Shown here: positions 47,042-55,654 of the stretch, piece after piece
Layout: the number at the start of each line of letters is the position of its first letter
Position numbering within the stretch: position 1 is the stretch's first letter
From: Neobacillus paridis
Lineage (GTDB): Bacteria; Bacillota; Bacilli; Bacillales; Cytobacillaceae
Length of the DNA: 64,000 bases
NCBI RefSeq assembly: GCF_016765675.1
Contig: NZ_JAESWB010000025.1
Location: 186,001-250,000 of the forward strand
Direction: 5' to 3'
Made by a program: the position numbers and the translations under genes
Notes under the pieces: generated by a model
The model's input: only the letters and a program-made list of their open reading frames with translations
Told to the model about the DNA's origin: nothing
The model's database searches: none

Positions 47042-49100
47042 ACTCTACAATTAGTTCATCTGAATAGATTTGCAGATGGTCTACAATCGGCAGGGCCTCT
47101 ATTCTTTGCAGGAGTATGTCGCTATTATAATTGACAATAAAACGGGAATACATATCTGTTTGAGTAAGACTTGGTGGTAAATCTTTTATATCTGTGACTT
47201 CCCCCCGAATTGCATTGATCTCTAGCCTGTCCTTGGCAAAAAGTCCGCCATCAATATAAAAGAGCGAACCAACACCATAGAGGATGGCATTCGATTCCGT
47301 ATAGAAAAAGGCTTTTAAAGGTTTAATCGTATTTTCTTTCTCAGGTAAATAAGGTTTTGCACTTTCTTTAGAAGGTTGGAAATTTTTAAATTCATTAATC
47401 CTTGTAATCGTTAACTTACCATTGGCTAATAAGATTAATTGTTTTTCATTATCATTTGTGCCAAGGATGTTCACATTAGAAATCGATGCTTCATTTTCAA
47501 CATAGACAACCGAGTCGAAAATAACCTCATCATTTTCACTTATTATTGGCTTGACCGCTAATTCATCATTACCATTAATGGTCAGCGAGCCGGCTGTCGC
47601 AATGTTCTTGTTGATATTTATAGAAGTATCAATTGGCTTAATCATAATATTGTTACCGGCTAGAATATCGGCATTTACGATAATGTCATTATTTGCGCTG
47701 GCTCCCATAGTTAATTTATTTCCACAAATGACTACACCATTTACTTCTATTTGTCCGCTATTTCCACTGGATTCTATATCTATATTGTTTGCCCCAACGA
47801 TATTCCCATTTAGCAGAATCGTACCACCAAAGTTAACAATATGAATATCACCAGTCACATAAATATTGCTTAAGTTAATATTTTGATAGCTTACAATATA
47901 AAGATCTCCTTTTACAACGAGCTGTTGATCTAATGTAATATCATTACCACTGCTCATAATGACCAAGTCACCATTGACGCTAATCGGATCAACTATAGGC
48001 GGTGTGCTTCCCATAATATAGCTGTCCTTCGCTGTAGTAACTCCATTTGGCAGATTAATCGGGGCCTCTTTCCCATCTTTTTTAATAATTCCGAAATCTG
48101 ATAGCGGCCGATTATTTTCCGTGTATTGAGCATTAATACGATCCAGCAAATCTGTTTGAAAAGCACCCCGATCCCCGTCCCAGGACAATCCTAAACCACC
48201 TTCCACAAGTATATCATTCATTTGATTATCGAATGATTCCCGAAAATTAATATTAATAAATTGACTGTCATTCTTAAGTTCAGGAATTTCTCCTTTATAA
48301 AAATGCTCCTTTTCCTTTACAATTGGCAGTAAATTTGCCGTCGAACTATAGAGATCCCCATTAATGGAAGGCATCGGTGTAGCGGATGTTTTATCAGATC
48401 CATCTCTAAGCTGATAATTCGCATTTTCACTGATCGTTAATTGATTAGCATAAACATTCCCGTAAATATTCGGTGAACCGTTTAACACCAGACCGAAATC
48501 ATTCCCTTCACCGTAAGAGCCAACGGCATATTTTAAAAAGCTCGGCAGCGGGGAGAGAATAAAGCGTTTGCGAATTGTTCGCTGAATTTTACCCTCATTC
48601 TTGTTTGGATTTTTCGTGACAAGCACAATCTCAAACACTCTCGTAAAATCATTGTCCTTGTTAATCTGATAACTAGAAAACTTGCTTAAATCGTTAACAC
48701 AGGAGCCAGACGATCCAATAATTTCAGAAGCGCTCGCGCCGCTTTCATCCACGAGACTAAGGCATTCTATTTTTGCTTTTTCGTTGTCTGTTATTTTAGT
48801 TAATGAATCTTTTAAGAGCTCTTGAAGCTTTGGATCGAATGTAGGATCAATCGTTGTTTGCCCGCCTGATCGCGTCATATACGATTTTAGCGATAGGGTA
48901 TTTAGTTTATTCGTAATATTGGTTGTAATGTCACCAACCACTTTTATGGCGTTATAAGATACATCAATATCCGTTTTTCGGTTTTCTGTCCGTTTTGTAC
49001 CACTGATTGAGGAGGAAATGATCGCCAAACCGATGATGGTAAATACTAATGATATGAGAAGTACGGTTATCAGTGCGTTCCCCTTTTGGTTATGAATCAA
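47040..49100 (-). CDS. Large PilX-like minor pilin with beta-solenoid body
   Basis: A 686-residue protein with a pilin-like start: NQKGNALITVLLISLVFTII. Cleavage after the Gly would leave a hydrophobic N-terminal helix lacking the usual Glu at position 5, as in PilX/GspK-type minor pilins. Residues about 190-560 are repetitive, with short strands and many Asn, Gly and Ile (GDLYIVSYQNINLSNIYVTG, GNIVGANNIDIESSGNSGQ), suggesting a beta-helix like polymer-forming cytoskeletal or adhesin domains. The start is TTG 49100 behind AAGGGGGGAAG. It is last in a reverse operon with PilW-like and PilV-like genes. Unusually large for a pilin. Confidence 0.78.
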   Translation of the reverse strand: MIHNQKGNALITVLLISLVFTIIGLAIISSSISGTKRTENRKTDIDVSYNAIKVVGDITTNITNKLNTLSLKSYMTRSGGQTTIDPTFDPKLQELLKDSLTKITDNEKAKIECLSLVDESGASASEIIGSSGSCVNDLSKFSSYQINKDNDFTRVFEIVLVTKNPNKNEGKIQRTIRKRFILSPLPSFLKYAVGSYGEGNDFGLVLNGSPNIYGNVYANQLTISENANYQLRDGSDKTSATPMPSINGDLYSSTANLLPIVKEKEHFYKGEIPELKNDSQFININFRESFDNQMNDILVEGGLGLSWDGDRGAFQTDLLDRINAQYTENNRPLSDFGIIKKDGKEAPINLPNGVTTAKDSYIMGSTPPIVDPISVNGDLVIMSSGNDITLDQQLVVKGDLYIVSYQNINLSNIYVTGDIHIVNFGGTILLNGNIVGANNIDIESSGNSGQIEVNGVVICGNKLTMGASANNDIIVNADILAGNNIMIKPIDTSININKNIATAGSLTINGNDELAVKPIISENDEVIFDSVVYVENEASISNVNILGTNDNEKQLILLANGKLTITRINEFKNFQPSKESAKPYLPEKENTIKPLKAFFYTESNAILYGVGSLFYIDGGLFAKDRLEINAIRGEVTDIKDLPPSLTQTDMYSRFIVNYNSDILLQRIEALPIVDHLQIYSDELIVE

Positions 49101-49114
49101 TGAAACTTCCCCCC

Positions 49115-49693
49115 TTAAAAGCCAAATTGACTTGTTAATTTGAAAGGTTTTTCCAATCGACTATGATTTAATTCTAATTCAATCTTGACCATCCCCGCCT
49201 TACAGCCTCCATCAGCTGGTTGCGAATGGTCCTGATTGTCATTACATGTATAGGTCATGTTGACATTGCTAAAGTGCGAAATATCATCAAATCTTTTTCC
49301 GTCGATCTCAAGTATTTGATTTCCATCCGCATCTTTCAGAAACGTAATGATTTTACTCGTAGTCGTATCAGTATCTCGATCTTCATGCTGTTTGACTTCA
49401 TAAAAGCTTCTCTTATCTACTTGTTGGATTTTGGTGTATTGATTATCAACCAGTTCAATGCAGTTGTTCCCACACTTCTTTACCTCATCAAAGGGATAGG
49501 AATAGAAGGTGTTCATGATCATGGTGACAGCATAATCAGCATCATCCCGGAGTTGTCCTTCAATTTGAATTTTATTGTAAAGCTTTAATCCTGATGTGAG
49601 CACACCATAAATAACCGGCAAAACGATCATTAAAAGTGTGAAAACGGCCAATAATTCAATTAGCGTAATTCCCTTTTCATCGAATATCTTCAC
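49115..49693 (-). CDS. PilW-like minor prepilin
   Basis: A 192-residue prepilin. The leader ends in KG and is followed by ITLIELLAVFTLLMIVLPVI, a type IV pilin helix with Glu at position 5. The C-terminal domain contains four cysteines (CGNNC, then CNDNQ and GGCK) that could form disulfides. Overall similarity is to PilW/ComGF-type minor pilins. It overlaps the upstream PilV-like gene by 17 bp and precedes the large PilX-like gene, giving a V-W-X order like pilVWX of Gram-negative pili. Confidence 0.8.
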   Translation of the reverse strand: MKIFDEKGITLIELLAVFTLLMIVLPVIYGVLTSGLKLYNKIQIEGQLRDDADYAVTMIMNTFYSYPFDEVKKCGNNCIELVDNQYTKIQQVDKRSFYEVKQHEDRDTDTTTSKIITFLKDADGNQILEIDGKRFDDISHFSNVNMTYTCNDNQDHSQPADGGCKAGMVKIELELNHSRLEKPFKLTSQFGF

Positions 49694-50153
49694 TTTTTAA
49701 AGCCCCTTTGAGTTCGGTAGAATCTGGTTTTTTATTAACTTCCCACCCAACTTTTACTGCTAATGGAATCATAAAGGATTGATTATCCTCATCTGTAGAA
49801 GTAATCGTTACATTGTAGTCGATATTATTAATCGAAATTGGTGTACATCCAGCTGGCGTTGTCTCCTTACTCCAAACTAGTTGATATTCATCATGACATA
49901 TAAAAAGGGATGCGGAAGCATGATTTTTAAAATTTTCTCTTGTTTCAATAAAATTTTGTTTTTCCATGTACATCATGGCATTTCGGGCAACGTTAATCGC
50001 TACCGTTTTATTTTGATTGGAATTTGTAAAAGAATAAGCCTGCGTAAAAAATTGCATAACTCCCAAGACAATAATTCCTAAAATCGTTAGCGAAAGTAAT
50101 ACTTCAATTATAGTTAGGCCATTTGTACCAGATAAATAATTTCTTAGCTTCAT
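49677..50153 (-). CDS. PilV-like minor prepilin
   Basis: A 158-residue prepilin and first gene of the reverse-strand minor pilin operon. The processing site is NG followed by LTIIEVLLSLTILGIIVLGV, with the conserved Glu at position 5. The globular part has two cysteines (residues about 80 and 95). Such proteins help start pilus assembly at the membrane. The start ATG at 50153 follows AAGAAGGGAG on the reverse strand. Its promoter lies in the 155-bp divergent gap but I could not define a confident pair of boxes. Confidence 0.82.
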   Translation of the reverse strand: MKLRNYLSGTNGLTIIEVLLSLTILGIIVLGVMQFFTQAYSFTNSNQNKTVAINVARNAMMYMEKQNFIETRENFKNHASASLFICHDEYQLVWSKETTPAGCTPISINNIDYNVTITSTDEDNQSFMIPLAVKVGWEVNKKPDSTELKGALKSEDIR

Positions 50154-50260
50154 ATTTTCTCCCTTCTTTTAAAAATCCCAAGATTATTATACAATATTTT
50201 TAAGTAGGATTTTGTAACTATGTGTCAATATCGGAAGAAATTTTCTGAGAATATGATGTT

Positions 50261-50288
50261 TTTGTCGAATGAATCATTCTTTTATACT
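50261..50288 (+). promoter_or_regulatory. Promoter of the main pilus operon with internal palindrome
   Basis: TTTGTC (50261-50266) and TATACT (50283-50288) with a 16-bp spacer. The spacer contains a perfect palindrome, GAATGA-A-TCATTC (50267-50279), that would block polymerase if bound. Confidence 0.45.
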
Positions 50289-50308
50289 ATTTGAAAAGGA
50301 GAAACTCC

Positions 50309-51658
50309 ATGACTGAGTTAATTTTTGCGTTACTCTCAATTGTGATCCTTGCTCCCGTCCTGTTCTTTTTAAGATGGGATTTCACCACAAAAGGTAAATT
50401 ATTGATTTTAGGGTTTTCGTTCACAATTGCGCTAATTGGTTTGGCTTCAAAGGCTGTCCTGGCCCTTTGGCAATCCTACCTCATCCTTTTATTATTAGTA
50501 ATGCTTACGTTTATTTTAGGGTATAAGAAATTGGAGTCAGTTACCTTTATTGAGGAAGTAGAAGGGAATTCAACTGATAGTGAAAAAGGGAGACAAAATG
50601 ACCTGACTAAGAATCCAGTGGATCAAACAGCGAAAGTCACGATTGAAAAGGAAAAAAATGAAACTGACGCCCTGTTATTAACGACGGACTTGGACGAAAA
50701 TGATGAGGAAATACCTATTCCATTAGAATCACTTGAACATGAAGGTCTGTCTGATGGAACAATCGATCGAAAGGATGCGAGCGAATCATTTGTTGAATCG
50801 ATGGAAAGCGAGAATGATGTAAGTCGATTCATCGCTGAATTCTCAACCGAAGATCGAGCTGAAACAGATGAAGTCATTGAAGCTGAAGAGCCCGATCAAG
50901 ATCATAGTGAGGTGATTCAGCCGGTCACAATAGCTGATGAACCATTAGAATCACCGTCGCATCATTACATGGCGGAACTGGAGCAAATGATTTTAGAAGA
51001 TGGAGAGGCCTCCGCTGCTAGTGAACTTCCTGCGGAACATCCGGTTCAAGAATCAACTGCTGGCCCGAAGTTGTTAGATTTGGGCGATTCCTATTCATTT
51101 GATATGGAGGAATTATTAAACCATTCGACTGAAAGTGCTCCCCTGTTATCGATGAAAGAAGTGGCAGCTGGAAATGAAAGGGCTCAGGCAGAGGTTGAAG
51201 ATTTGTTGGCTGAACAAAAAATGCTAGTTGAAACCATTGAACCTGATACCGAGTTGGAGCAAGCGCATGATACCCAACCGGAACAAGAACGTGAAGCCCA
51301 ATTGGAGCAAGCGCATGATATCGATTTGGAATTAGAGGATGATACCGAGTTGGAACAAGAGCTGCAGCAAGAAACTCTTCAAAAACAGCTCTTTATTACG
51401 ATGATATCGCAAATCCAACTTGCCCAAAAATTTATGGATCCCAATCAGTATGAGCAAATGATCATTGAATATTTACATCCGAAATTACCGATTTCCGAGT
51501 ATTATACTTTTGCAACTTTATTAATTCAGCATTATATTTCGAATAGACAATTTGAAAAACTATACCCGCTGTTAGATCAATTAGAAGAAAAAGTTGCAGA
51601 GTACCCCATATTATTACAAGAAATACAATTTTTTAAATCACTTTATTCAAAAAAATAA
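50309..51658 (+). CDS. Acidic membrane protein of the pilus locus, unknown family
   Basis: A 449-residue protein not recognised by family. Three hydrophobic segments occupy residues 2-75, followed by a very acidic, probably disordered region (about 80-350) that includes a near repeat of LEQAHD, and a helical TPR-like C-terminal part of about 95 residues (QIQLAQKFMDPNQYEQMIIE and onward). The start is ATG 50309, seven bases after AAAGGAGA. It leads the main pilus operon. The layout, membrane anchor plus acidic linker plus helical repeats, loosely recalls FimV/TapA-like assembly scaffolds, but no homology can be claimed. Confidence 0.75.
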   Translation: MTELIFALLSIVILAPVLFFLRWDFTTKGKLLILGFSFTIALIGLASKAVLALWQSYLILLLLVMLTFILGYKKLESVTFIEEVEGNSTDSEKGRQNDLTKNPVDQTAKVTIEKEKNETDALLLTTDLDENDEEIPIPLESLEHEGLSDGTIDRKDASESFVESMESENDVSRFIAEFSTEDRAETDEVIEAEEPDQDHSEVIQPVTIADEPLESPSHHYMAELEQMILEDGEASAASELPAEHPVQESTAGPKLLDLGDSYSFDMEELLNHSTESAPLLSMKEVAAGNERAQAEVEDLLAEQKMLVETIEPDTELEQAHDTQPEQEREAQLEQAHDIDLELEDDTELEQELQQETLQKQLFITMISQIQLAQKFMDPNQYEQMIIEYLHPKLPISEYYTFATLLIQHYISNRQFEKLYPLLDQLEEKVAEYPILLQEIQFFKSLYSKK

Positions 51659-51738
51659 CGAAATTTGTTATAAAATAGAGTATATTATCAGCTATAATGG
51701 AGTAAGTGAAATTTTTTAGATTAGGTGTGGTGAAATAA

Positions 51739-52542
51739 ATGAAAAGCAGCTCCCAAATTACTGGGCTCCCAATTATTAGTATTTCAGATGGTATTGAAGT
51801 AGGTAAAGTGAAATCTTTAGTCATTAATCCTGAAAAAGGCTCCATCGATTTTTTGACGATTGACAATGAAGATTGGCAAGTCAGTATTAAGGCGATTCCG
51901 TTTAAAAAGGTGGTCGGAATTGGCGAATATGCGGTTACCGTCGAAAGTGAAAATGCTATCATTGATTTAAATGAGATTCCGATCACAAACCAGCTTGTAA
52001 ACAAAAAAATAAAAATATCTAATACGAAAGTCATGACGAGAAAAGGCGAGCTTTTAGGGACCGTTATGGAATATTTCGTTGATGAAAATACAGGCAGTAT
52101 TCTTGGCATGGAATTGGAGATTGCAGGAAAACAGGTTGCATTACATGCGGAATACGTCCTCACATTCGGAAAAGATATTATTATTGTGAAAGAAGATTCT
52201 GGCAGTCATTTTTTAGAAGCAGCTGCCGAACTTGACCCTGAATACAGTACACCAGAACAAGCTGAAGAAACTAGCGATCACTTGAATGAGCATTCTATCG
52301 AGAGTTTGCTGAATGAGACCGGAATGCCCGAACCCCCCCTAAATGATGATTTAGATATGGCGGCCTTAAAGGAGAAGCAAATCGAAATTTTAAATGGAAA
52401 AATGCTTTTAAAAGACATATTTGATGCAAATGGAAACCTTCTTTTTAAACAGGGAACCGTATTAAACCCTGATGATATTAAAAAGGCTCAGAAGGAAGGG
52501 CCCAATGTATTAGTGGAAATATCCATGAATGTACAGGCATAG
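51739..52542 (+). CDS. PRC-barrel domain protein
   Basis: A 267-residue soluble protein with two PRC-barrel units: GLPIISISDGIEVGKVKSLV (residues about 9-30) and VMTRKGELLGTVMEYFVD (about 95-112). After an acidic linker, the last 45 residues read LLKDIFDANGNLLFKQGTVL, a pattern like the small domain found before HD-GYP modules. PRC barrels often serve as protein docking units near membranes or in RNA and photosynthetic machinery. It sits second in the pilus operon; a role in regulating or docking the machinery is inference only. Confidence 0.8.
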   Translation: MKSSSQITGLPIISISDGIEVGKVKSLVINPEKGSIDFLTIDNEDWQVSIKAIPFKKVVGIGEYAVTVESENAIIDLNEIPITNQLVNKKIKISNTKVMTRKGELLGTVMEYFVDENTGSILGMELEIAGKQVALHAEYVLTFGKDIIIVKEDSGSHFLEAAAELDPEYSTPEQAEETSDHLNEHSIESLLNETGMPEPPLNDDLDMAALKEKQIEILNGKMLLKDIFDANGNLLFKQGTVLNPDDIKKAQKEGPNVLVEISMNVQA

Positions 52543-52560
52543 TGGTAGGAGGAACTCAAT

Positions 52561-53961
52561 ATGAGAAATCCTCGAGAATGGAAGTTTTTCTTGGCTTTGT
52601 TCACCTGTTCACTATTTATTTTTGGTTTTTCAACATATGGGGCAATGGGCTATGACCGCTTTTTCGGTAAAGTGGATCAGTTTGCTGGCAATACTAAGAT
52701 AGGTACGATTGATGTTTCTGGTTTAGATCCAGCAGAAGCCCTTTCAAAACTTAAAGAAAAACAAAAGAACTGGTCGGAGAAGACAGAAATAATCGTGGTC
52801 TATAATGAAAAATCATCAAAAATAAATTTGAATCTTTTTCACTTTCAATTAGAAAAATCTCTTCAATCAGCCAAAAATGGTCAGCAGACAGAGTTGCAGG
52901 TCGACCTAAACAATCAAAGTTTAGCAGCGTTTCTTGAGAAATTATCAAAAGACTTATCAAAAGAACGGGCGGTTGATTTAACCAGAATCAAAACAGATTT
53001 AATTGGATATGCCTCGCTGCTTAGCACGGGAACGCATACGATTCCGTTAAACAATTATTTAGTTAAAAAGCAGCCGGATAAAGTTATTTCTGAGTCAACC
53101 ATTCCATACCGTGAAACTGATTTTGAATTAATGGATTGGACAGAGAAATTCCCGCAAATTGAAATAATGCCTGAATCATCATTCTCACTCATGGAGTTTC
53201 TTGAAAAAAATCATCTAAAGAACTACTCAAGCAATAGTTTAAGTATGATCGCAACGGCCATTTATAAGACGATTCTTCCGACGAATTTTTTGATTACAGA
53301 AAGGCATATTAGCAGGGAACTTCCGGCATATGCAGAGGCTGGATATGAGGCAAAGGTCGATCAAAATAATCATATGGATTTTGTTGTGACCAATCCAAAT
53401 AATCAAAAATATCAGTTGAATTTTAAAATAATTAACAATTTATTTTATGTTTCATTAAAAGGGCAACCATTTAGTTATACCTATGACATATTGTTGAAGG
53501 ATAAAGAAACATTTCAGCCTAAGACGGTAGTTCAATATGATGCTAAACTTCCGTTCAATCGTGAAATAGTGAAAACACAGGGAAAGAAGGGTATTCTTGT
53601 TAAAGTATACCGGTACAAGGTTGATGAGGATGGAAATACCCTCGAAAAAACGCTGCTTGCGGAAGATTTCTATCTCCCGATAAATCGGCTTGTGTTTCAT
53701 AGTTTATTAGTAAACGAGCAGCAAACTTCAGAAACGAACGCGGACGGAACAGTTACCGGAACAGAGAACGCTGATACAGGAAATAACGGAACGAAAAACG
53801 GCAATAAAGAAAATGGAAATTCAGCGGATTCTTCTAACGAAACGGATCAAAAGACCGGGAAGGGTCAGAGTAATCAGGGGACAAAAAATTCTGATCAAAC
53901 CACAAATGAAGCTAGAAACTCTGGTGATTTATGGGGAAAACCGAATGAAGCTGCAAAATAA
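52561..53961 (+). CDS. Secreted VanW/G5 domain protein
   Basis: A 466-residue membrane-anchored or secreted protein. One hydrophobic segment at residues 10-30 is followed by a module common before VanW domains (TIDVSGLDPAEALSKLKEKQ), then a divergent VanW core (SLSMIATAIYKTILP and ITERHISRELPAYAEAGYEA), then a G5-like strand region (QYDAKLPFNREIVKTQGKKG). The last 70 residues are Asn/Gly/Thr/Lys-rich and disordered. VanW and G5 domains are associated with the cell wall. It precedes pilB by 17 bp and could help pili pass the peptidoglycan; that role is inferred from position. Confidence 0.78.
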   Translation: MRNPREWKFFLALFTCSLFIFGFSTYGAMGYDRFFGKVDQFAGNTKIGTIDVSGLDPAEALSKLKEKQKNWSEKTEIIVVYNEKSSKINLNLFHFQLEKSLQSAKNGQQTELQVDLNNQSLAAFLEKLSKDLSKERAVDLTRIKTDLIGYASLLSTGTHTIPLNNYLVKKQPDKVISESTIPYRETDFELMDWTEKFPQIEIMPESSFSLMEFLEKNHLKNYSSNSLSMIATAIYKTILPTNFLITERHISRELPAYAEAGYEAKVDQNNHMDFVVTNPNNQKYQLNFKIINNLFYVSLKGQPFSYTYDILLKDKETFQPKTVVQYDAKLPFNREIVKTQGKKGILVKVYRYKVDEDGNTLEKTLLAEDFYLPINRLVFHSLLVNEQQTSETNADGTVTGTENADTGNNGTKNGNKENGNSADSSNETDQKTGKGQSNQGTKNSDQTTNEARNSGDLWGKPNEAAK

Positions 53962-53978
53962 GAAAAAAAGCAGGGGTT

Positions 53979-55643
53979 ATGATGATTCAAACGCGAAAGA
54001 GGCTTGGAGATTTACTGATTGAAGCAGGATTAATTACCGAAGAACAATTACAAATGGCCTTAAAAGATAAAAATCCAAAACAAAAAATTGGAGACGTCTT
54101 GATCCAAAAAGGGTTTATAACGGAACAGCAGTTGATTGAGGTTTTGGAGTTCCAACTGGGAATTCCTCATATTACCTTATACCGCTATCCTTTTGACCCA
54201 AGCCTTTTTTCCCTTGTTCCAAAAGAAATAGCCAAAAGGCGGCTAATTATTCCGTTGAAAAAAGAAGGGGAAAAGCTCTTAGTTGCCATGGCGGATCCAA
54301 TGGATTTTATTACGATCGATGACTTAAGGCTATCGACGGGATTTCATATTGAGACGGCCATTGCCACTAAAGACGATATTCTTCGGGCAATAAACAAGTA
54401 TTATGACATGGATGAGGGGTTTGAAGATTTATTACTTGACCGTGAGCCGTCTGTCCAATCAGAGGAAGAAAAAATTGTTGATAAGGATTCACCCATTGTT
54501 AAACTGGTGAATCAAATCATTTCCAATGCTGCAACGGCAAAGGCCAGCGATATTCATATTGATCCACATGATACGAAAGTTGTTATTCGAAATCGGATTG
54601 ACGGTGTTTTAAGAACAGAAAGAAGTCTGCCAAAACATATGCAAAGTGTTTTGACAGCAAGAATTAAGATTATGGCGAACATGGATATAACCGAACATCG
54701 GATTCCTCAAGATGGGCGGATCAAGATGAATCTCGATTTTCATCCAATTGATATTCGTGTCTCCACTTTGCCTACTATTTATGGTGAAAAAATTGTTTTA
54801 CGATTATTGGATTTAGGATCGGCCTTAAACGATCTTAATAGTTTGGGATTTAATAAAGTAAATTTAAATAGATTTATCCGATTAATTGAAAAACCGACTG
54901 GTATTATTCTCATAACTGGACCAACCGGATCAGGAAAATCATCAACCCTTTATGCTGCCTTGAATCGATTAAATAGTGAAGAGGTCAATATTATTACGGT
55001 TGAAGATCCTGTTGAATACCAGCTTGAAGGAATTAATCAAATTCAAGTGAATTCGAATGTTGGCTTGACATTTGCGGCCGGTCTGCGCTCTATTTTGCGT
55101 CAGGATCCCAACATTATTATGGTTGGGGAAATTAGGGATACAGAAACAGCAGAAGTTGCCATTCGTGCCTCGTTAACTGGTCACCTTGTTCTAAGCACAC
55201 TTCATACGAATGATTCTCTTGGCTCGATTACCCGTTTAATCGACATGGGGGTAGAACCATTTATGGTGGCCTCTTCTATTAGCGGAATCGTGGCGCAGCG
55301 GCTGGTGAGAAGAGTGTGCCGCGATTGTGCCGAAGTACAGCAACCGACAAAGCGGGAAATTGAGATTTTTGCCAGAAGAGGGTTGAAAATTGACCAAGTT
55401 ACCCGCGGGAAAGGTTGTGCTTCCTGTAATATGACGGGGTATAAGGGCAGGATTGGGATTCATGAAGTGTTAGTGATGGATGATCGGATGCGGCGGGTCA
55501 TTATGAATGGCGAGCCGTTTTCGAGACTTCGCGAATTAGCCTTGGAAAATAAAACAATTTTTTTAATTGATGATGGTCTATTAAAAGTAAAACAAGGAAT
55601 TACCACCACTGAAGAAGTTTTAAGAGTGGCCATCCCTGATTAG
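53979..55643 (+). CDS. pilB: Type IV pilus assembly ATPase PilB
   Basis: A 554-residue secretion ATPase that powers pilus extension. Walker A is GPTGSGKSSTLYA, the Asp and Walker B boxes include ITVEDPVEYQ and IIMVGEIRDTETAE, the His box LVLSTLHTNDSLG, and a tetracysteine zinc site (CRDCAE and CASCNMTGYKGRIG) confirms a PilB/GspE type rather than PilT. The N-terminus has two MshEN-like motifs, RLGDLLIEAGLITEEQL and KIGDVLIQKGFITEQQL, spaced as in cyclic-di-GMP-binding MshE. The start is ATG 53979 or 53982 behind CAGGGG. Confidence 0.94.
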   Translation: MMIQTRKRLGDLLIEAGLITEEQLQMALKDKNPKQKIGDVLIQKGFITEQQLIEVLEFQLGIPHITLYRYPFDPSLFSLVPKEIAKRRLIIPLKKEGEKLLVAMADPMDFITIDDLRLSTGFHIETAIATKDDILRAINKYYDMDEGFEDLLLDREPSVQSEEEKIVDKDSPIVKLVNQIISNAATAKASDIHIDPHDTKVVIRNRIDGVLRTERSLPKHMQSVLTARIKIMANMDITEHRIPQDGRIKMNLDFHPIDIRVSTLPTIYGEKIVLRLLDLGSALNDLNSLGFNKVNLNRFIRLIEKPTGIILITGPTGSGKSSTLYAALNRLNSEEVNIITVEDPVEYQLEGINQIQVNSNVGLTFAAGLRSILRQDPNIIMVGEIRDTETAEVAIRASLTGHLVLSTLHTNDSLGSITRLIDMGVEPFMVASSISGIVAQRLVRRVCRDCAEVQQPTKREIEIFARRGLKIDQVTRGKGCASCNMTGYKGRIGIHEVLVMDDRMRRVIMNGEPFSRLRELALENKTIFLIDDGLLKVKQGITTTEEVLRVAIPD

Positions 55644-55654
55644 GAGTTTTCAAA

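Noticed and set aside
50154..50260. A promoter on the reverse strand for the minor pilin operon using TTGACA near 50227
   Set aside because: A TTGACA and a TATAAT are both present on the reverse strand, but about 31 bp apart, too far to form one promoter.
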